Part shown: piece by piece, positions 41,888 to 49,870 of the stretch
Numbering within the stretch: position 1 is the stretch's first letter
Layout of the letters: every line of letters begins with the position of its first letter
Assembly (NCBI RefSeq): GCF_030268065.1
Contig: NZ_BSDD01000006.1
Coordinates: 1 to 64,000 of the forward strand
Length of the DNA stretch: 64,000 nt
From: Geothrix rubra
Lineage (GTDB): Bacteria > Acidobacteriota > Holophagae > Holophagales > Holophagaceae
Direction of reading: 5' to 3'
Program-made: the position numbers and the translations under genes
The notes under the pieces: model-generated
The model's database searches: none
What the model was told of the DNA's origin: nothing
The model's input: the letters and a program-made list of their open reading frames with translations, nothing else

Positions 41888-43102
41888 GTAGATGCGGTCC
41901 ACCACGGTCTCGCCCCGGGCCACGAGGCCGGCGATGACGAGGGCGGCGCTGGCGCGGAGATCCGTGGCCATGACGGTGCAGCCCGTGAGCTCCGCCGGGC
42001 CAGCCACGATGGCCGTGTGCCCGTCCGTGCGGAGGTTGGCGCCCAGGCGCTCCAGCTCCATGGCGTGCTGGAAGCGGTTCTCGAAGATGCCCTCGTTGAT
42101 GACGCTGATGCCGGAGGCCTGGGTCATCACCGCCATGGCCTGGGCCTGCAGGTCCGTGGGGAAGCCGGGGAAGGGCTGGGTGCTGATGTCCTTGGAGTGC
42201 AGCTTCTGGCCGCACTCGCGCTGGATGCGGAGCTGCCGGCCCTCCTGGGATTCGCGCTCGGTGAGGACGCAGCCGGCCCGCTCCAGCAGGTCCAGCAGGG
42301 AGCGCAGGTGGTCCGGCTCGCAGCGGTCCAGCACCACGTCGCCGCAGGCCGCGGCCACGGCGCAGAGGTAGGTGCCGGCCTCGATGCGGTCCGGAATCAC
42401 CGCGTGGGCGCAGCCGTGCAGGCCCGCCACGCCCGTGACCGTGAGCGTGCCCGTGCCGATGCCCTCGATCCGGGCGCCCATCTCCACGAGCAGCTGGGCC
42501 AGGTCCCCGATCTCGGGCTCCTGGGCGGCGTTGCGGAGCACCGTGGTGCCCTCCGCCAGGGTGGCGGCCATGAGGATGTTCTCCGTGGCCCCGACGCTGA
42601 CCTTCTCAAAGGTGTGGTCGATGGCCCTCAGGCGGCCCTTCACCGAGGCGTGGATGTAGCCGTGACTGATCTCGATCACGGCGCCCATGCGCTCCAGGGC
42701 CTCCAGGTGGAGGTTCACGGGCCGCGCGCCGATGGCGCAGCCGCCGGGCAGGCTCACGGTGGCCTTGCCGAAGCGGGCGAGCAGGGGCCCCAGCACGAGG
42801 ATGGAGGCGCGCATGGTCTTCACCAGCTCGTAGGGGGCCTTGGGATCCTCGCTGCCCGCGCAGGCCAGCCGGGCGGTCAACTCGAAGCCCTCGCCCTCGG
42901 CATCCAGGGTGGCCTCCGTGCCCAGGGCCTGCAGCACCTTCACCATGGTGCGGATGTCCGCCACCGCCGGCAGGTTGGACAGCACCACGGGATCCGCCGT
43001 CAGCAGGGCCGCCGCGAGGCAGGGCAGGGCCGCGTTCTTGGCACCCGACACACGGATGCGGCCCCGCAGGGGCTGGCCACCTTGGATCACCAGTCGGTCC
43101 AT
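41801..43102 (-). CDS. murA: UDP-N-acetylglucosamine 1-carboxyvinyltransferase
   Basis: First committed enzyme of peptidoglycan synthesis, 433 residues. The N-terminal IQGGQPLRGRIRVSGAKNAALP, the catalytic Cys122 in PGGCAIGARPVNLHL, and later PGFPTDLQAQAMAVMTQASG, ENRFQHAMELERLGA and TDLRASAALVIAGL are all family signatures. Length is near normal. The Cys form is expected to be fosfomycin-sensitive. The last 29 codons are repeated twice downstream. The gene is divergent from the Omp85-type gene at 43347. Confidence 0.96.
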   Translation of the reverse strand: MDRLVIQGGQPLRGRIRVSGAKNAALPCLAAALLTADPVVLSNLPAVADIRTMVKVLQALGTEATLDAEGEGFELTARLACAGSEDPKAPYELVKTMRASILVLGPLLARFGKATVSLPGGCAIGARPVNLHLEALERMGAVIEISHGYIHASVKGRLRAIDHTFEKVSVGATENILMAATLAEGTTVLRNAAQEPEIGDLAQLLVEMGARIEGIGTGTLTVTGVAGLHGCAHAVIPDRIEAGTYLCAVAAACGDVVLDRCEPDHLRSLLDLLERAGCVLTERESQEGRQLRIQRECGQKLHSKDISTQPFPGFPTDLQAQAMAVMTQASGISVINEGIFENRFQHAMELERLGANLRTDGHTAIVAGPAELTGCTVMATDLRASAALVIAGLVARGETVVDRIYHLDRGYAGLERKLQGVGARIERVGGGRV

Positions 43103-43277
43103 CGAATCTCCAGGCCTCCAGCGTAGCCCATCCGTTCCCAGGGCTTCCGGTTCCGGGGGAGGGGCCTCCGCGGAGGCCGCCGTGGAGCGAGGAGCCCCCG
43201 GTGGGGCCTGAATCCATCCAAGCCCGCAGTTCCGCTGGCGCATCCCCCGGGATGAAGCCAGGATTGGATGCATGAAA

Positions 43278-43304
43278 TCATCAGCAGATACAAGACTGAT
43301 GATG
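43278..43304. promoter_or_regulatory. inverted repeat upstream of the Omp85-type gene
   Basis: ATCATCAG at 43278-43285 and CTGATGAT at 43297-43304 make a perfect 8-bp dyad with an 11-bp gap, in the only AT-rich part of the 244-bp murA/Omp85 gap. It may be an operator; no regulator gene is adjacent. Confidence 0.4.
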
Positions 43305-43346
43305 GTTAAAAAGATGTAATCAGATGTGGGCATCCAGGGAGCTTCC

Positions 43347-44981
43347 TTGGGCGGAATTCGAAGGTCTGGGGTCTGCCAGCTGCTCGGTCTGGTGGCTGTG
43401 GTCCTGCCCCTCCGGGCCGCCAATCCCGTCAGGCCCTGGAACGCCCTGGAGGCCCGGAAGGCCACCATCGGGAAGATCACGGTGGAGATCGGCGACGTCT
43501 TCGACCTCTCCAAGCCGGCCGAGAACACCTGGGTCGGACGGACGGCCAACCACCTCCACTCGTCCACGCGGGAGCAGGTCATCCGGAGGGTGCTCCTCTT
43601 CGCGGAGGGGGATCGGGTGCGGGCCCGGCGCATCTACGAGACGACCCGGCTCCTGCGGGCCCTCCCCTTCGTGCGGGACGCGAGCATCGATCCGGTGCTC
43701 CAGCCGGACGGGACCGTGGTGGCCCTGGTCCGGGTCCGGGACGCCTGGACCACCCAGGTGAACGTGGGCTATTCGCAGGTGGGAGGCCAGGCCTCCACGA
43801 ACTTCGGGGTCGATGAACGGAACTTCCTGGGGACGGGCAAGAGCGTGGCCTTCGATCTGTCGAAGGATTCCGAGCGCAGCACCTGGGGGCTCGCCTACGG
43901 GGATCCCCAGCTCTTCGGAAGCCGGTGGACCCTCGCCGCCCACACCCAGTACCTCACCGATGGCTACGTGCGCAGCATCCAGCTGGAACGGCCCTTCTTC
44001 GCCCTCGACACCCCATGGTCCACCGGGGTGGTCCTGTCGCAGAGCCACTCCAGCCTCAGCCTCTACGATCAGGGGGTCCAGATCTTCCATGTCCCCTTCA
44101 TCCAGAATGAAGTGCGCCTGACCGGGGAGCTGCTCCTCGGCGCCTCCGGGGACCGGGTCTGGCGGGGGGGCCTGCTCCTGAAGCGGGAGGACACCAGCTA
44201 CGGGGTCATCACCCAGACCGGTCCCCCCGGGGCCCTGACGGCGCCCCTGCTTGCCAGCCGGCGCCTCCGGGGGGTGGCCCTCACGTTCTCCACCCAGAAG
44301 GACGCCTTCGACACCTTCGTGGACCTGCAGGGCACGGACAGTCCGGAGGACTACAACCTGGCCTGGATCGGGAAGCTGGAACTGGGGGTCTACAGCCGTT
44401 CGCTGGGCTCCACCCTGGCTGCCCCCTTTTTCCGGATCCAGACCGGGAGTGGATGGTCCCGTTCCAGCGATGACCTCACGCTCCTGGCCGCCTCCTGGGA
44501 GGGGCGGAACCCCCCGGGGGGGCTCGAGGACAGCCGCCTGTCCCTCTCCCTCACGAAGTACCGCAAGCTGACCGAGAAGCAGATCCTGGCGGGCCTGGTG
44601 GCCGTGGACCACGCCCGCCGTCCGGATCCCGAGCACTGGTACTACATCGGGGGCGACCAGGGCCTGAGGGGATATCCCAACCAGGTCCACCCCGGGGATG
44701 CCCGGTGGACAGCCTCCTTCGACTACCGGCTCCTGACGGATCAGCGGTGGTGGGGAATCGTGAGGATGGGGTACAGCGCCTTCGTGGACCTGGGGGCCAT
44801 CCGCCGGCTGGATGGACAGGGCTGGTCCAGGACCTATGCCGATGTGGGCGTCGGGCTCCGGCTGGGGAACCTCAAGAGCTCCGTGGGCCGGGTCATCCTC
44901 CTGAGCGTGGCCGTGCCCCTGAATCGCGAGCCCTACCAGGCCCGCTGGCAGTTCACGGTCGGCAACGCCATGCGCTTCTGA
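43347..44981 (+). CDS. Omp85-superfamily outer-membrane protein with one POTRA-like domain
   Basis: Exported protein of about 544 residues. A signal peptide (LLGLVAVVLPLRAA) is followed by a single POTRA-like domain at about residues 65-130 (REQVIRRVLLFAEGDRVRARRIYETTRLLRALPFVRDASI). A 16-strand-type barrel fills the rest, with GGDQGLRGYPNQV corresponding to the lid-lock motif of Omp85/TpsB proteins. The C-terminus is aromatic (GNAMRF). Its cargo is unknown. The start is uncertain: TTG 43347 has GGGAG upstream; GTG 43326 is in frame without a ribosome site. Confidence 0.85.
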   Translation: MGGIRRSGVCQLLGLVAVVLPLRAANPVRPWNALEARKATIGKITVEIGDVFDLSKPAENTWVGRTANHLHSSTREQVIRRVLLFAEGDRVRARRIYETTRLLRALPFVRDASIDPVLQPDGTVVALVRVRDAWTTQVNVGYSQVGGQASTNFGVDERNFLGTGKSVAFDLSKDSERSTWGLAYGDPQLFGSRWTLAAHTQYLTDGYVRSIQLERPFFALDTPWSTGVVLSQSHSSLSLYDQGVQIFHVPFIQNEVRLTGELLLGASGDRVWRGGLLLKREDTSYGVITQTGPPGALTAPLLASRRLRGVALTFSTQKDAFDTFVDLQGTDSPEDYNLAWIGKLELGVYSRSLGSTLAAPFFRIQTGSGWSRSSDDLTLLAASWEGRNPPGGLEDSRLSLSLTKYRKLTEKQILAGLVAVDHARRPDPEHWYYIGGDQGLRGYPNQVHPGDARWTASFDYRLLTDQRWWGIVRMGYSAFVDLGAIRRLDGQGWSRTYADVGVGLRLGNLKSSVGRVILLSVAVPLNREPYQARWQFTVGNAMRF

Positions 44982-45006
44982 CGGGACCCGGAGGGCGCCG
45001 CCGGTT

Positions 45007-45438
45007 TCAGAGGAGGCGGCCCTGCATCGCCTGGCTGGGAACCGGTCCCCAGATCCGCCCGTCCTGGCTGTCGGGGCGGTTGTCGCCCAGGACCAGGTAG
45101 CCCTCGCCGCAGGCCTGCCGACCCGCGCCTCCGCGCTCGGGGTGGACCACCCAGGGCTCGTCCAGGGTGTGCCCGTCCACGCGGAGGTCCGGCCCGTCCC
45201 AGGTCACGGTCTCGCCCGGCAGGCCCAGCACGCGCTTGACGGCCTCGCCCTCGGGGCCGGCCACCACCCAGACCTCGCCCCGGCGGGGCGCGGGGCAGGC
45301 CCAGGCCCGCAGGACCCAGCGCAGGTCGCCGCTGTGCAGGGTGGGCTCCATGCTGTGGCCCGCCACGCGGACGGGATGGACCACGGCCAGGGGCGAGAGG
45401 GTCAGGGCCAGGGCGGCGACGGGGATCCAGGGCTTCAT
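45007..45438 (-). CDS. short type I signal peptidase (S26 family)
   Basis: Protein of 143 residues with the S26 active site: nucleophilic Ser29 in AGHSMEPTL, general-base Lys68 in EAVKRVLGLPG, and the box GDNRPDSQDGRIWGPV. It has one N-terminal membrane segment and is much shorter than the 200-300 residues of a typical LepB because the beta-domain insert is missing. It may be a dedicated rather than general signal peptidase. It lies downstream of the QueD-like gene on the same strand. Confidence 0.85.
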   Translation of the reverse strand: MKPWIPVAALALTLSPLAVVHPVRVAGHSMEPTLHSGDLRWVLRAWACPAPRRGEVWVVAGPEGEAVKRVLGLPGETVTWDGPDLRVDGHTLDEPWVVHPERGGAGRQACGEGYLVLGDNRPDSQDGRIWGPVPSQAMQGRLL

Positions 45439-45481
45439 GGTCACGCCCCTAGGGTGCGGGCGGAGGGGGCATCGTTCCCGG

Positions 45482-45832
45482 TCAGGGCCGCACGGCCAGC
45501 CGCCGGCCCTGGCCGTCCGTGAGGGCCACTTCCTTGAGGCCGGCCGGGGGCGGCGCGAAGGGGGCGAGTTCGGCGGCGAGCCTCCGGGCCAGGGCCAGGG
45601 GGCCGTCCAGGCCCAGGTCGGAGAGGAGGCGGCCCTGCAGGGGCGCCAGGGCCCGATCGAGGGCGGCCTCCAGGTCGCGGAAGTCCACCACCACGTCGAA
45701 GCCATCCAGCCCCTGCCGTTCCGCCACGACCTCCACGGTGTAGTCGTGCCCTTCCCACCGCTCGGCGCTCCGGAACACCACCGACAGGGGGCGGGTCACG
45801 GCGGCTTCGAAGTGGAATTCGGGGGTGCCCAA
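45482..45832 (-). CDS. degenerate QueD/6-pyruvoyl-tetrahydropterin-synthase-like protein
   Basis: Protein of 116 residues with the fold pattern of QueD: FHFEAAVTRPL, GHDYTVEVVAE, VVVDFRDLEAALDRALAPLQGRLLSDL. Of the three zinc histidines of the family only the one in GHDY is clearly kept; the AAH histidine and the first His of HGH are replaced, and the catalytic Cys is missing. Queuosine or pterin synthesis is therefore doubtful. The start is TTG 45832 with GGAG six bases upstream. It could be a repurposed family member. Confidence 0.65.
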   Translation of the reverse strand: MGTPEFHFEAAVTRPLSVVFRSAERWEGHDYTVEVVAERQGLDGFDVVVDFRDLEAALDRALAPLQGRLLSDLGLDGPLALARRLAAELAPFAPPPAGLKEVALTDGQGRRLAVRP

Positions 45833-45983
45833 GGCTGACTCCGGGTCGGGCCTTCAGTTTGTCATGGCCACGGCTACACTGTCCGTTCGAGCACGGCATA
45901 CCTGACAAACGGGTGAATGAAATCCAGCGGACGGCCCCGCGCCGCCCCTGGCGTCACTGGATGCATCTGGGAGGGACCATTCC

Positions 45984-48020
45984 ATGCAGGCCCTGGAAAT
46001 CGCACTGTTCTGGATCATGACGCTGGGCGCCGGCGCGTTCTTCGTGTGGACCATGCGGAAGCGGCTGGCCACGCTGAAGGCGGGGCTCCCGGACAACCGC
46101 TTCGACCGGACCGGCGAGCGCCTCAAGGGCGTGTTCACCCTGGTCTTCGGACAGAAGCGGCTGCTGCGGGACCCGTACGCGGGCCTCTACCACGTCCTGA
46201 TCTTCTACGGCTTCTGCGTCCTGTCCCTGCGCTCCATCGGCCTCGTCTTCGAGGGGCTCTTCCCGGTCTTCCACATGACCGAGGCCCTCGGCCGCTTCGG
46301 CCTCGGCTACCAGGCCACGAAGGACATCTTCGAGGTGCTGGTGCTGGTGGGGCTGGCCATGTCCGCCTTCCGGCGCCTGGTCCTGAAGCCCTGGCGGCTG
46401 GAGAACTCCGCGGACGCCTGGCTCACCCTGAGCCTCATCGGCGGCCTCATGGTCACGGACCTGCTGGCCGACGGCGCCTACATCGCCCTGAACCATCCCG
46501 CCTGGGCGGCCTGGTCCCCGGCCGGCACCTTGGTGGCCGGCTGGCTGGGCGGCATGAGCCCCTTCGGGCAGCTGGCCCTCTTCAAGGCCATGTGGTGGCT
46601 GCACCTGGCCCTCCTCTACGGCTTCGGCAACTTCCTGCCCTACTCCAAGCACTTCCACGTCTTCACGTCGCTCTTCAACATCTACTTCCGCGAGCTGGAG
46701 CCCAACAAGAACCTGAAGCCCATGGACCTGGAGGCCGAGCACTTCGGCATCAACCGGATCCAGGACTTCACCTGGAAGCAGATGCTGGACTTCTACACCT
46801 GCGTGGAGTGCGGCCGCTGCCTGGAGAACTGCCCCACCACGCTCACCGGCAAGCCCCTCCGGCCCAAGGACTTCGGCACCGACCTCCGCGACTACCTGAA
46901 GGCCACGCCCCTGGAGCAGATGGGCCAGGATCAGCCCGTGCCGGAGGGCCGCAAGCTCATCGGCGGTCCCGTGCCCGAGGGCGCCGTGTGGAAGCGGGAC
47001 GAGGAGCATGCCCCCTGGAGCAAGGAGCAGCTGGAGGGCTGGATCAGCCAGGACACCATCTGGGCCTGCACCAGCTGCGGCTACTGCGAGTGGGCCTGCC
47101 CCCTGCAGATCAGCTTCGTGGACAAGCTCGTGGGCATGCGCCGCTACCTCACGCTGGAGGAGAGCGACTTCCCGGCCGAGGCCCAGACCGCCTTCAAGGG
47201 CATGGAGCGCCAGGGCAACCCCTGGAACCTGCCCCAGGCCGACCGCGCCAAGTGGGCCGAGGGCCTCGAGGTGCCCACGGTGGAGGAGAAGCCGGATGCC
47301 GAGTACCTGTTCTGGGTTGGCTGCGCGGGTTCGTACGACGCCGCGGGCCAGCGGGTCTCCAAGTCCCTCGTGAAGCTGCTGAAGGCGGCCGATGTCTCCT
47401 TCGCCATCCTCGGCACCGAGGAGTCCTGCACCTGCGAATCCGCCCGGCGCCTGGGCAACGAGTACCTCTACCAGTCGGCCACCGAGGCCAACATCGAGAC
47501 CCTCAAGGGCCACGGCGTGAAGAAGGTCGTCACCAACTGCCCCCACTGCCTCAACACCCTGAAGAACGAGTACCCGGCCTTCGGGGGCGATTTCGAGGTG
47601 GTGCACGGCACCGAGCTGGTGGCGAAGCTGATCTCCGACGGCAAGGTGAAGCTGGAGCAGACCGTGGACGTGGACCTCACCTACCACGACCCCTGCTACC
47701 TCAGCCGCATCAACGGCCAGGTGGAGGCCCCCCGCGCCATCCTGGACGCCATCCCCGGCGTGAAGCTCACCGAGATGGAGAAGCACGGCGAGGCCACCAT
47801 GTGCTGCGGCGCCGGCGGCGGCCGCTTCTGGCTGGAGGAGCACCTGGGCAAGCGGGTGAACCACGAGCGCTTCGAGCAGGCCCTGGAGACCAAGGCGAAC
47901 ACCATCGCCGTGGGCTGCCCCTTCTGCAACGTCATGCTGAACAACGCCGCCGGCGAGACCGGCCACGAGGGCGTCGCCACCACGGACATCCTCGAGCTGG
48001 CGGCCAAGGCCCTGAAGTAG
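45984..48020 (+). CDS. membrane Fe-S oxidoreductase, EtfD/HdrD-like
   Basis: Protein of 678 residues. The N-terminal 240 residues have five or six membrane helices like the NarI-type cytochrome b subunit. Two [4Fe-4S] motifs follow (CVECGRCLENCP near residue 272 and CTSCGYCEWACP near 362). The C-terminal half holds CCG domains (CTCESARRLGNEY...NCPHCLNTL, HDPCYLSRING..MCCGAGGGRFW..GCPFCNVML). This combined architecture is that of the membrane ETF:menaquinone oxidoreductases and heterodisulfide-reductase-like proteins that link acyl-CoA oxidation to quinones. No etfAB is in the window. Confidence 0.9.
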   Translation: MQALEIALFWIMTLGAGAFFVWTMRKRLATLKAGLPDNRFDRTGERLKGVFTLVFGQKRLLRDPYAGLYHVLIFYGFCVLSLRSIGLVFEGLFPVFHMTEALGRFGLGYQATKDIFEVLVLVGLAMSAFRRLVLKPWRLENSADAWLTLSLIGGLMVTDLLADGAYIALNHPAWAAWSPAGTLVAGWLGGMSPFGQLALFKAMWWLHLALLYGFGNFLPYSKHFHVFTSLFNIYFRELEPNKNLKPMDLEAEHFGINRIQDFTWKQMLDFYTCVECGRCLENCPTTLTGKPLRPKDFGTDLRDYLKATPLEQMGQDQPVPEGRKLIGGPVPEGAVWKRDEEHAPWSKEQLEGWISQDTIWACTSCGYCEWACPLQISFVDKLVGMRRYLTLEESDFPAEAQTAFKGMERQGNPWNLPQADRAKWAEGLEVPTVEEKPDAEYLFWVGCAGSYDAAGQRVSKSLVKLLKAADVSFAILGTEESCTCESARRLGNEYLYQSATEANIETLKGHGVKKVVTNCPHCLNTLKNEYPAFGGDFEVVHGTELVAKLISDGKVKLEQTVDVDLTYHDPCYLSRINGQVEAPRAILDAIPGVKLTEMEKHGEATMCCGAGGGRFWLEEHLGKRVNHERFEQALETKANTIAVGCPFCNVMLNNAAGETGHEGVATTDILELAAKALK

Positions 48021-48037
48021 CCTGGGACCTGGAATCG

Positions 48038-48065
48038 CGAAGGGGGCGCCCCGGCGTCCCCTTCG
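48038..48065. terminator. hairpin between convergent genes
   Basis: CGAAGGGG at 48038-48045 pairs with CCCCTTCG at 48058-48065, giving an 8-bp stem with an imperfect GC-rich inner part. It lies between the EtfD-like gene and a gene on the opposite strand and could serve both. Confidence 0.6.
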
Positions 48066-48080
48066 TGCGATCGGGGCAGG

Positions 48081-48563
48081 TCAGTGGCGGTCGGCGATCG
48101 CCTGGATGGCCTTCACGAACCTGCGGGCGGCCCCGGTGTCGAAGGGCGGCTTGCCGGCGTCGGTGAGCGCCTTGGTGGCCGCGTTGTAGTCCCGCATGGC
48201 CGCATCCAGGTCCTGCATGTCCTGGTGGGTGAAGGTGGAACCCTTGGCCGCCAGGTCGGCGAACGCCTTGTTCGCGGCCGGGTGCTCCTCCCTGGGGAGG
48301 GCCAGGAGCACGGCGGGCTCCATGCTCCGCACCAGGCCGACCGACAGGCCGAAGGCCACGCCCCTGACGCCGTGGGAGGTGTCCACCTGGATGCCCCTGG
48401 CGGCCAGGTCGGCCTTCACCTGACGGACCTTGCGGACGAAGAGGATCCCGGCGATCGCGAGGACCACGGCGAGGAACAGCAGGAAACCGCCGCAGCCGAT
48501 GAGCCCCCATTTCAGGGCGGGGTTCATGGCCGGCTTCGGAGCCGGAGGCTGGCCTTGGTTCAT
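48081..48563 (-). CDS. single-span membrane protein of unknown function
   Basis: Protein of 160 residues: a Gln/Pro-rich N-terminus, one membrane segment at about residues 19-43 (WGLIGCGGFLLFLAVVLAIAGILF), and a helical C-terminal domain (FADLAAKGSTFTHQDMQDLDAAMRDYNAATKALTDAG). No family was recognised. GGAG lies before ATG 48563. It is followed, across the hairpin, by the convergent EtfD-like gene. Confidence 0.65.
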   Translation of the reverse strand: MNQGQPPAPKPAMNPALKWGLIGCGGFLLFLAVVLAIAGILFVRKVRQVKADLAARGIQVDTSHGVRGVAFGLSVGLVRSMEPAVLLALPREEHPAANKAFADLAAKGSTFTHQDMQDLDAAMRDYNAATKALTDAGKPPFDTGAARRFVKAIQAIADRH

Positions 48564-48632
48564 GGAGGCTCCAGGCTGGGGCCCCCCAGCCTGCCACAGG
48601 GCCGGCACGTTGTCCAAAGGCCCCCGGACCGC

Positions 48633-49529
48633 CTACCGGCTGAACAGGTTCTTCATGACGTACATGGCCATCATGGGATTGGCGGCCAGGCGGCGCTTGA
48701 GGTAGTGGATGGCGTACTGCCACTCCTCGGCGAAGGGCACGTAGAGGCGCATCACATGGCCCTTCTTGACGAGCTCCTGCTGGAGCGCCGTCCGGGGCAC
48801 GCCCAGGAGCATCTGGAACTCGAACTTCCCGGTGGGGACGCCCCGCTGCTCCAGGTAGGCCAGGCAGCGCCGCACCAGGGACTCCTCGTGGGTGGCGATC
48901 TCGGGGTAGTGGCCGTGGTCCAGCAGCAGGCCCACGTGCTCGAAGAGCTTCTCCTTCATCGCCGGCTTCTCCTGGAGGGCGATGTCGGCGGGCTCCTTGT
49001 AGATGCCGATGCAGATGCGGACCTTGCAGGGCTTGGCGTGCAGGTTCCTGATGTCCTCCGTCGTGCGGAAGAGGCGGCTCTGGAGCACGATGCCCACGTT
49101 GTCGAACTCGTCGCGGAGCTTCCGGAAGATCCGGAGGGTCGCGTCGGTGAAGGTGTGGTCCTCCATGTCCACGGTGATGTGCAGGCCGTGGGGCGCGGCG
49201 GCGGCCACCACGCGGTGGAGGTTGGCGTAGGCGTAGTCCTCGCTCTCGTTCATGCCCAGCTGGGTGGGCTTGAGGCTGATGGAGGCATAGGGGCGGTCCT
49301 TCAGGGCCTCGATCATGCGGAAGTAGATGGCCACCGTGGCCTCCACGTCCTCGCGCTTGAAGACCTCCTCGCCCAGCAGGTCCACGGTCGAGTAGAGCCC
49401 CAGGTCCTTCTTGAGCTGGTCCGCCTTGGCCACGCCCACCGCCAGGCTCTTCCCGGCGACGTAGGGCGCGGCGACGAACCGCACGAGCGGGGCGGGCATC
49501 AGGTCGATGAGGGTGCGCTTGAGATCCAT
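48633..49529 (-). CDS. proline dehydrogenase
   Basis: Single-function proline dehydrogenase of 298 residues with a FAD-binding TIM barrel, oxidising proline to pyrroline-5-carboxylate. Signatures include ISLKPTQLG, HITVDMEDHTF, NVGIVLQSRLFRT, VRICIGIYKEPADIA, IATHEESLVRRCL, FEFQMLLGVP and VMRLYVPFAEEWQYAIHYLKRRLAANP. The domain is that found in PutA but without the P5C dehydrogenase part. AAGGAG lies just before ATG 49529. No P5C dehydrogenase is nearby. Confidence 0.92.
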   Translation of the reverse strand: MDLKRTLIDLMPAPLVRFVAAPYVAGKSLAVGVAKADQLKKDLGLYSTVDLLGEEVFKREDVEATVAIYFRMIEALKDRPYASISLKPTQLGMNESEDYAYANLHRVVAAAAPHGLHITVDMEDHTFTDATLRIFRKLRDEFDNVGIVLQSRLFRTTEDIRNLHAKPCKVRICIGIYKEPADIALQEKPAMKEKLFEHVGLLLDHGHYPEIATHEESLVRRCLAYLEQRGVPTGKFEFQMLLGVPRTALQQELVKKGHVMRLYVPFAEEWQYAIHYLKRRLAANPMMAMYVMKNLFSR

Positions 49530-49702
49530 GGGGGCTCCTTCCCGGCCCTCGTTCCGGCCGGGAAGATGTACCATATCGCAAGGCATCCGGCCCCGCCGGC
49601 GCCGGACCGGGAATTGGGATGCGGGTCACAGGGCCCGGCCTTCCGGCAAAAGCCTTGCCCCGCGTGGGCCGGCTTGCGAAATACTGAGCTACAGGTGTCC
49701 CC

Positions 49703-49870
49703 ATGCCCCTCGATCCGCGCCTTCTCGAGATCCTCTGCTGTCCGGCCTGCCACGGTGACCTGGTGGAGCGGGTGGACGGGCTCCACTGCCAGGGCTGCGG
49801 GCTGCTCTATCCCATCGAGGACGGGATCCCGGTGATGCTGGTGGATCAGGCGAAGAGGGTGGGCCAGTGA
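49703..49870 (+). CDS. Trm112/UPF0434 family zinc protein
   Basis: Protein of 55 residues with the Trm112 pattern: LDPRLLEILCCPACHGDLV, then LHCQGCGLLYPIEDGIPVMLVDQA. Two CxxC pairs (CPAC and CQGC) would bind zinc. Bacterial members are small helpers often found beside LPS or lipid A genes. Its stop overlaps the GTG of the following heptose kinase gene by 4 bp, so the two are translated together. Confidence 0.88.
   Translation: MPLDPRLLEILCCPACHGDLVERVDGLHCQGCGLLYPIEDGIPVMLVDQAKRVGQ

Noticed and set aside
45854-46138. 94-codon frame opposite the start of the EtfD-like gene
   Set aside because: It is entirely within a strongly supported gene and its upstream region, with no ribosome site or domain.
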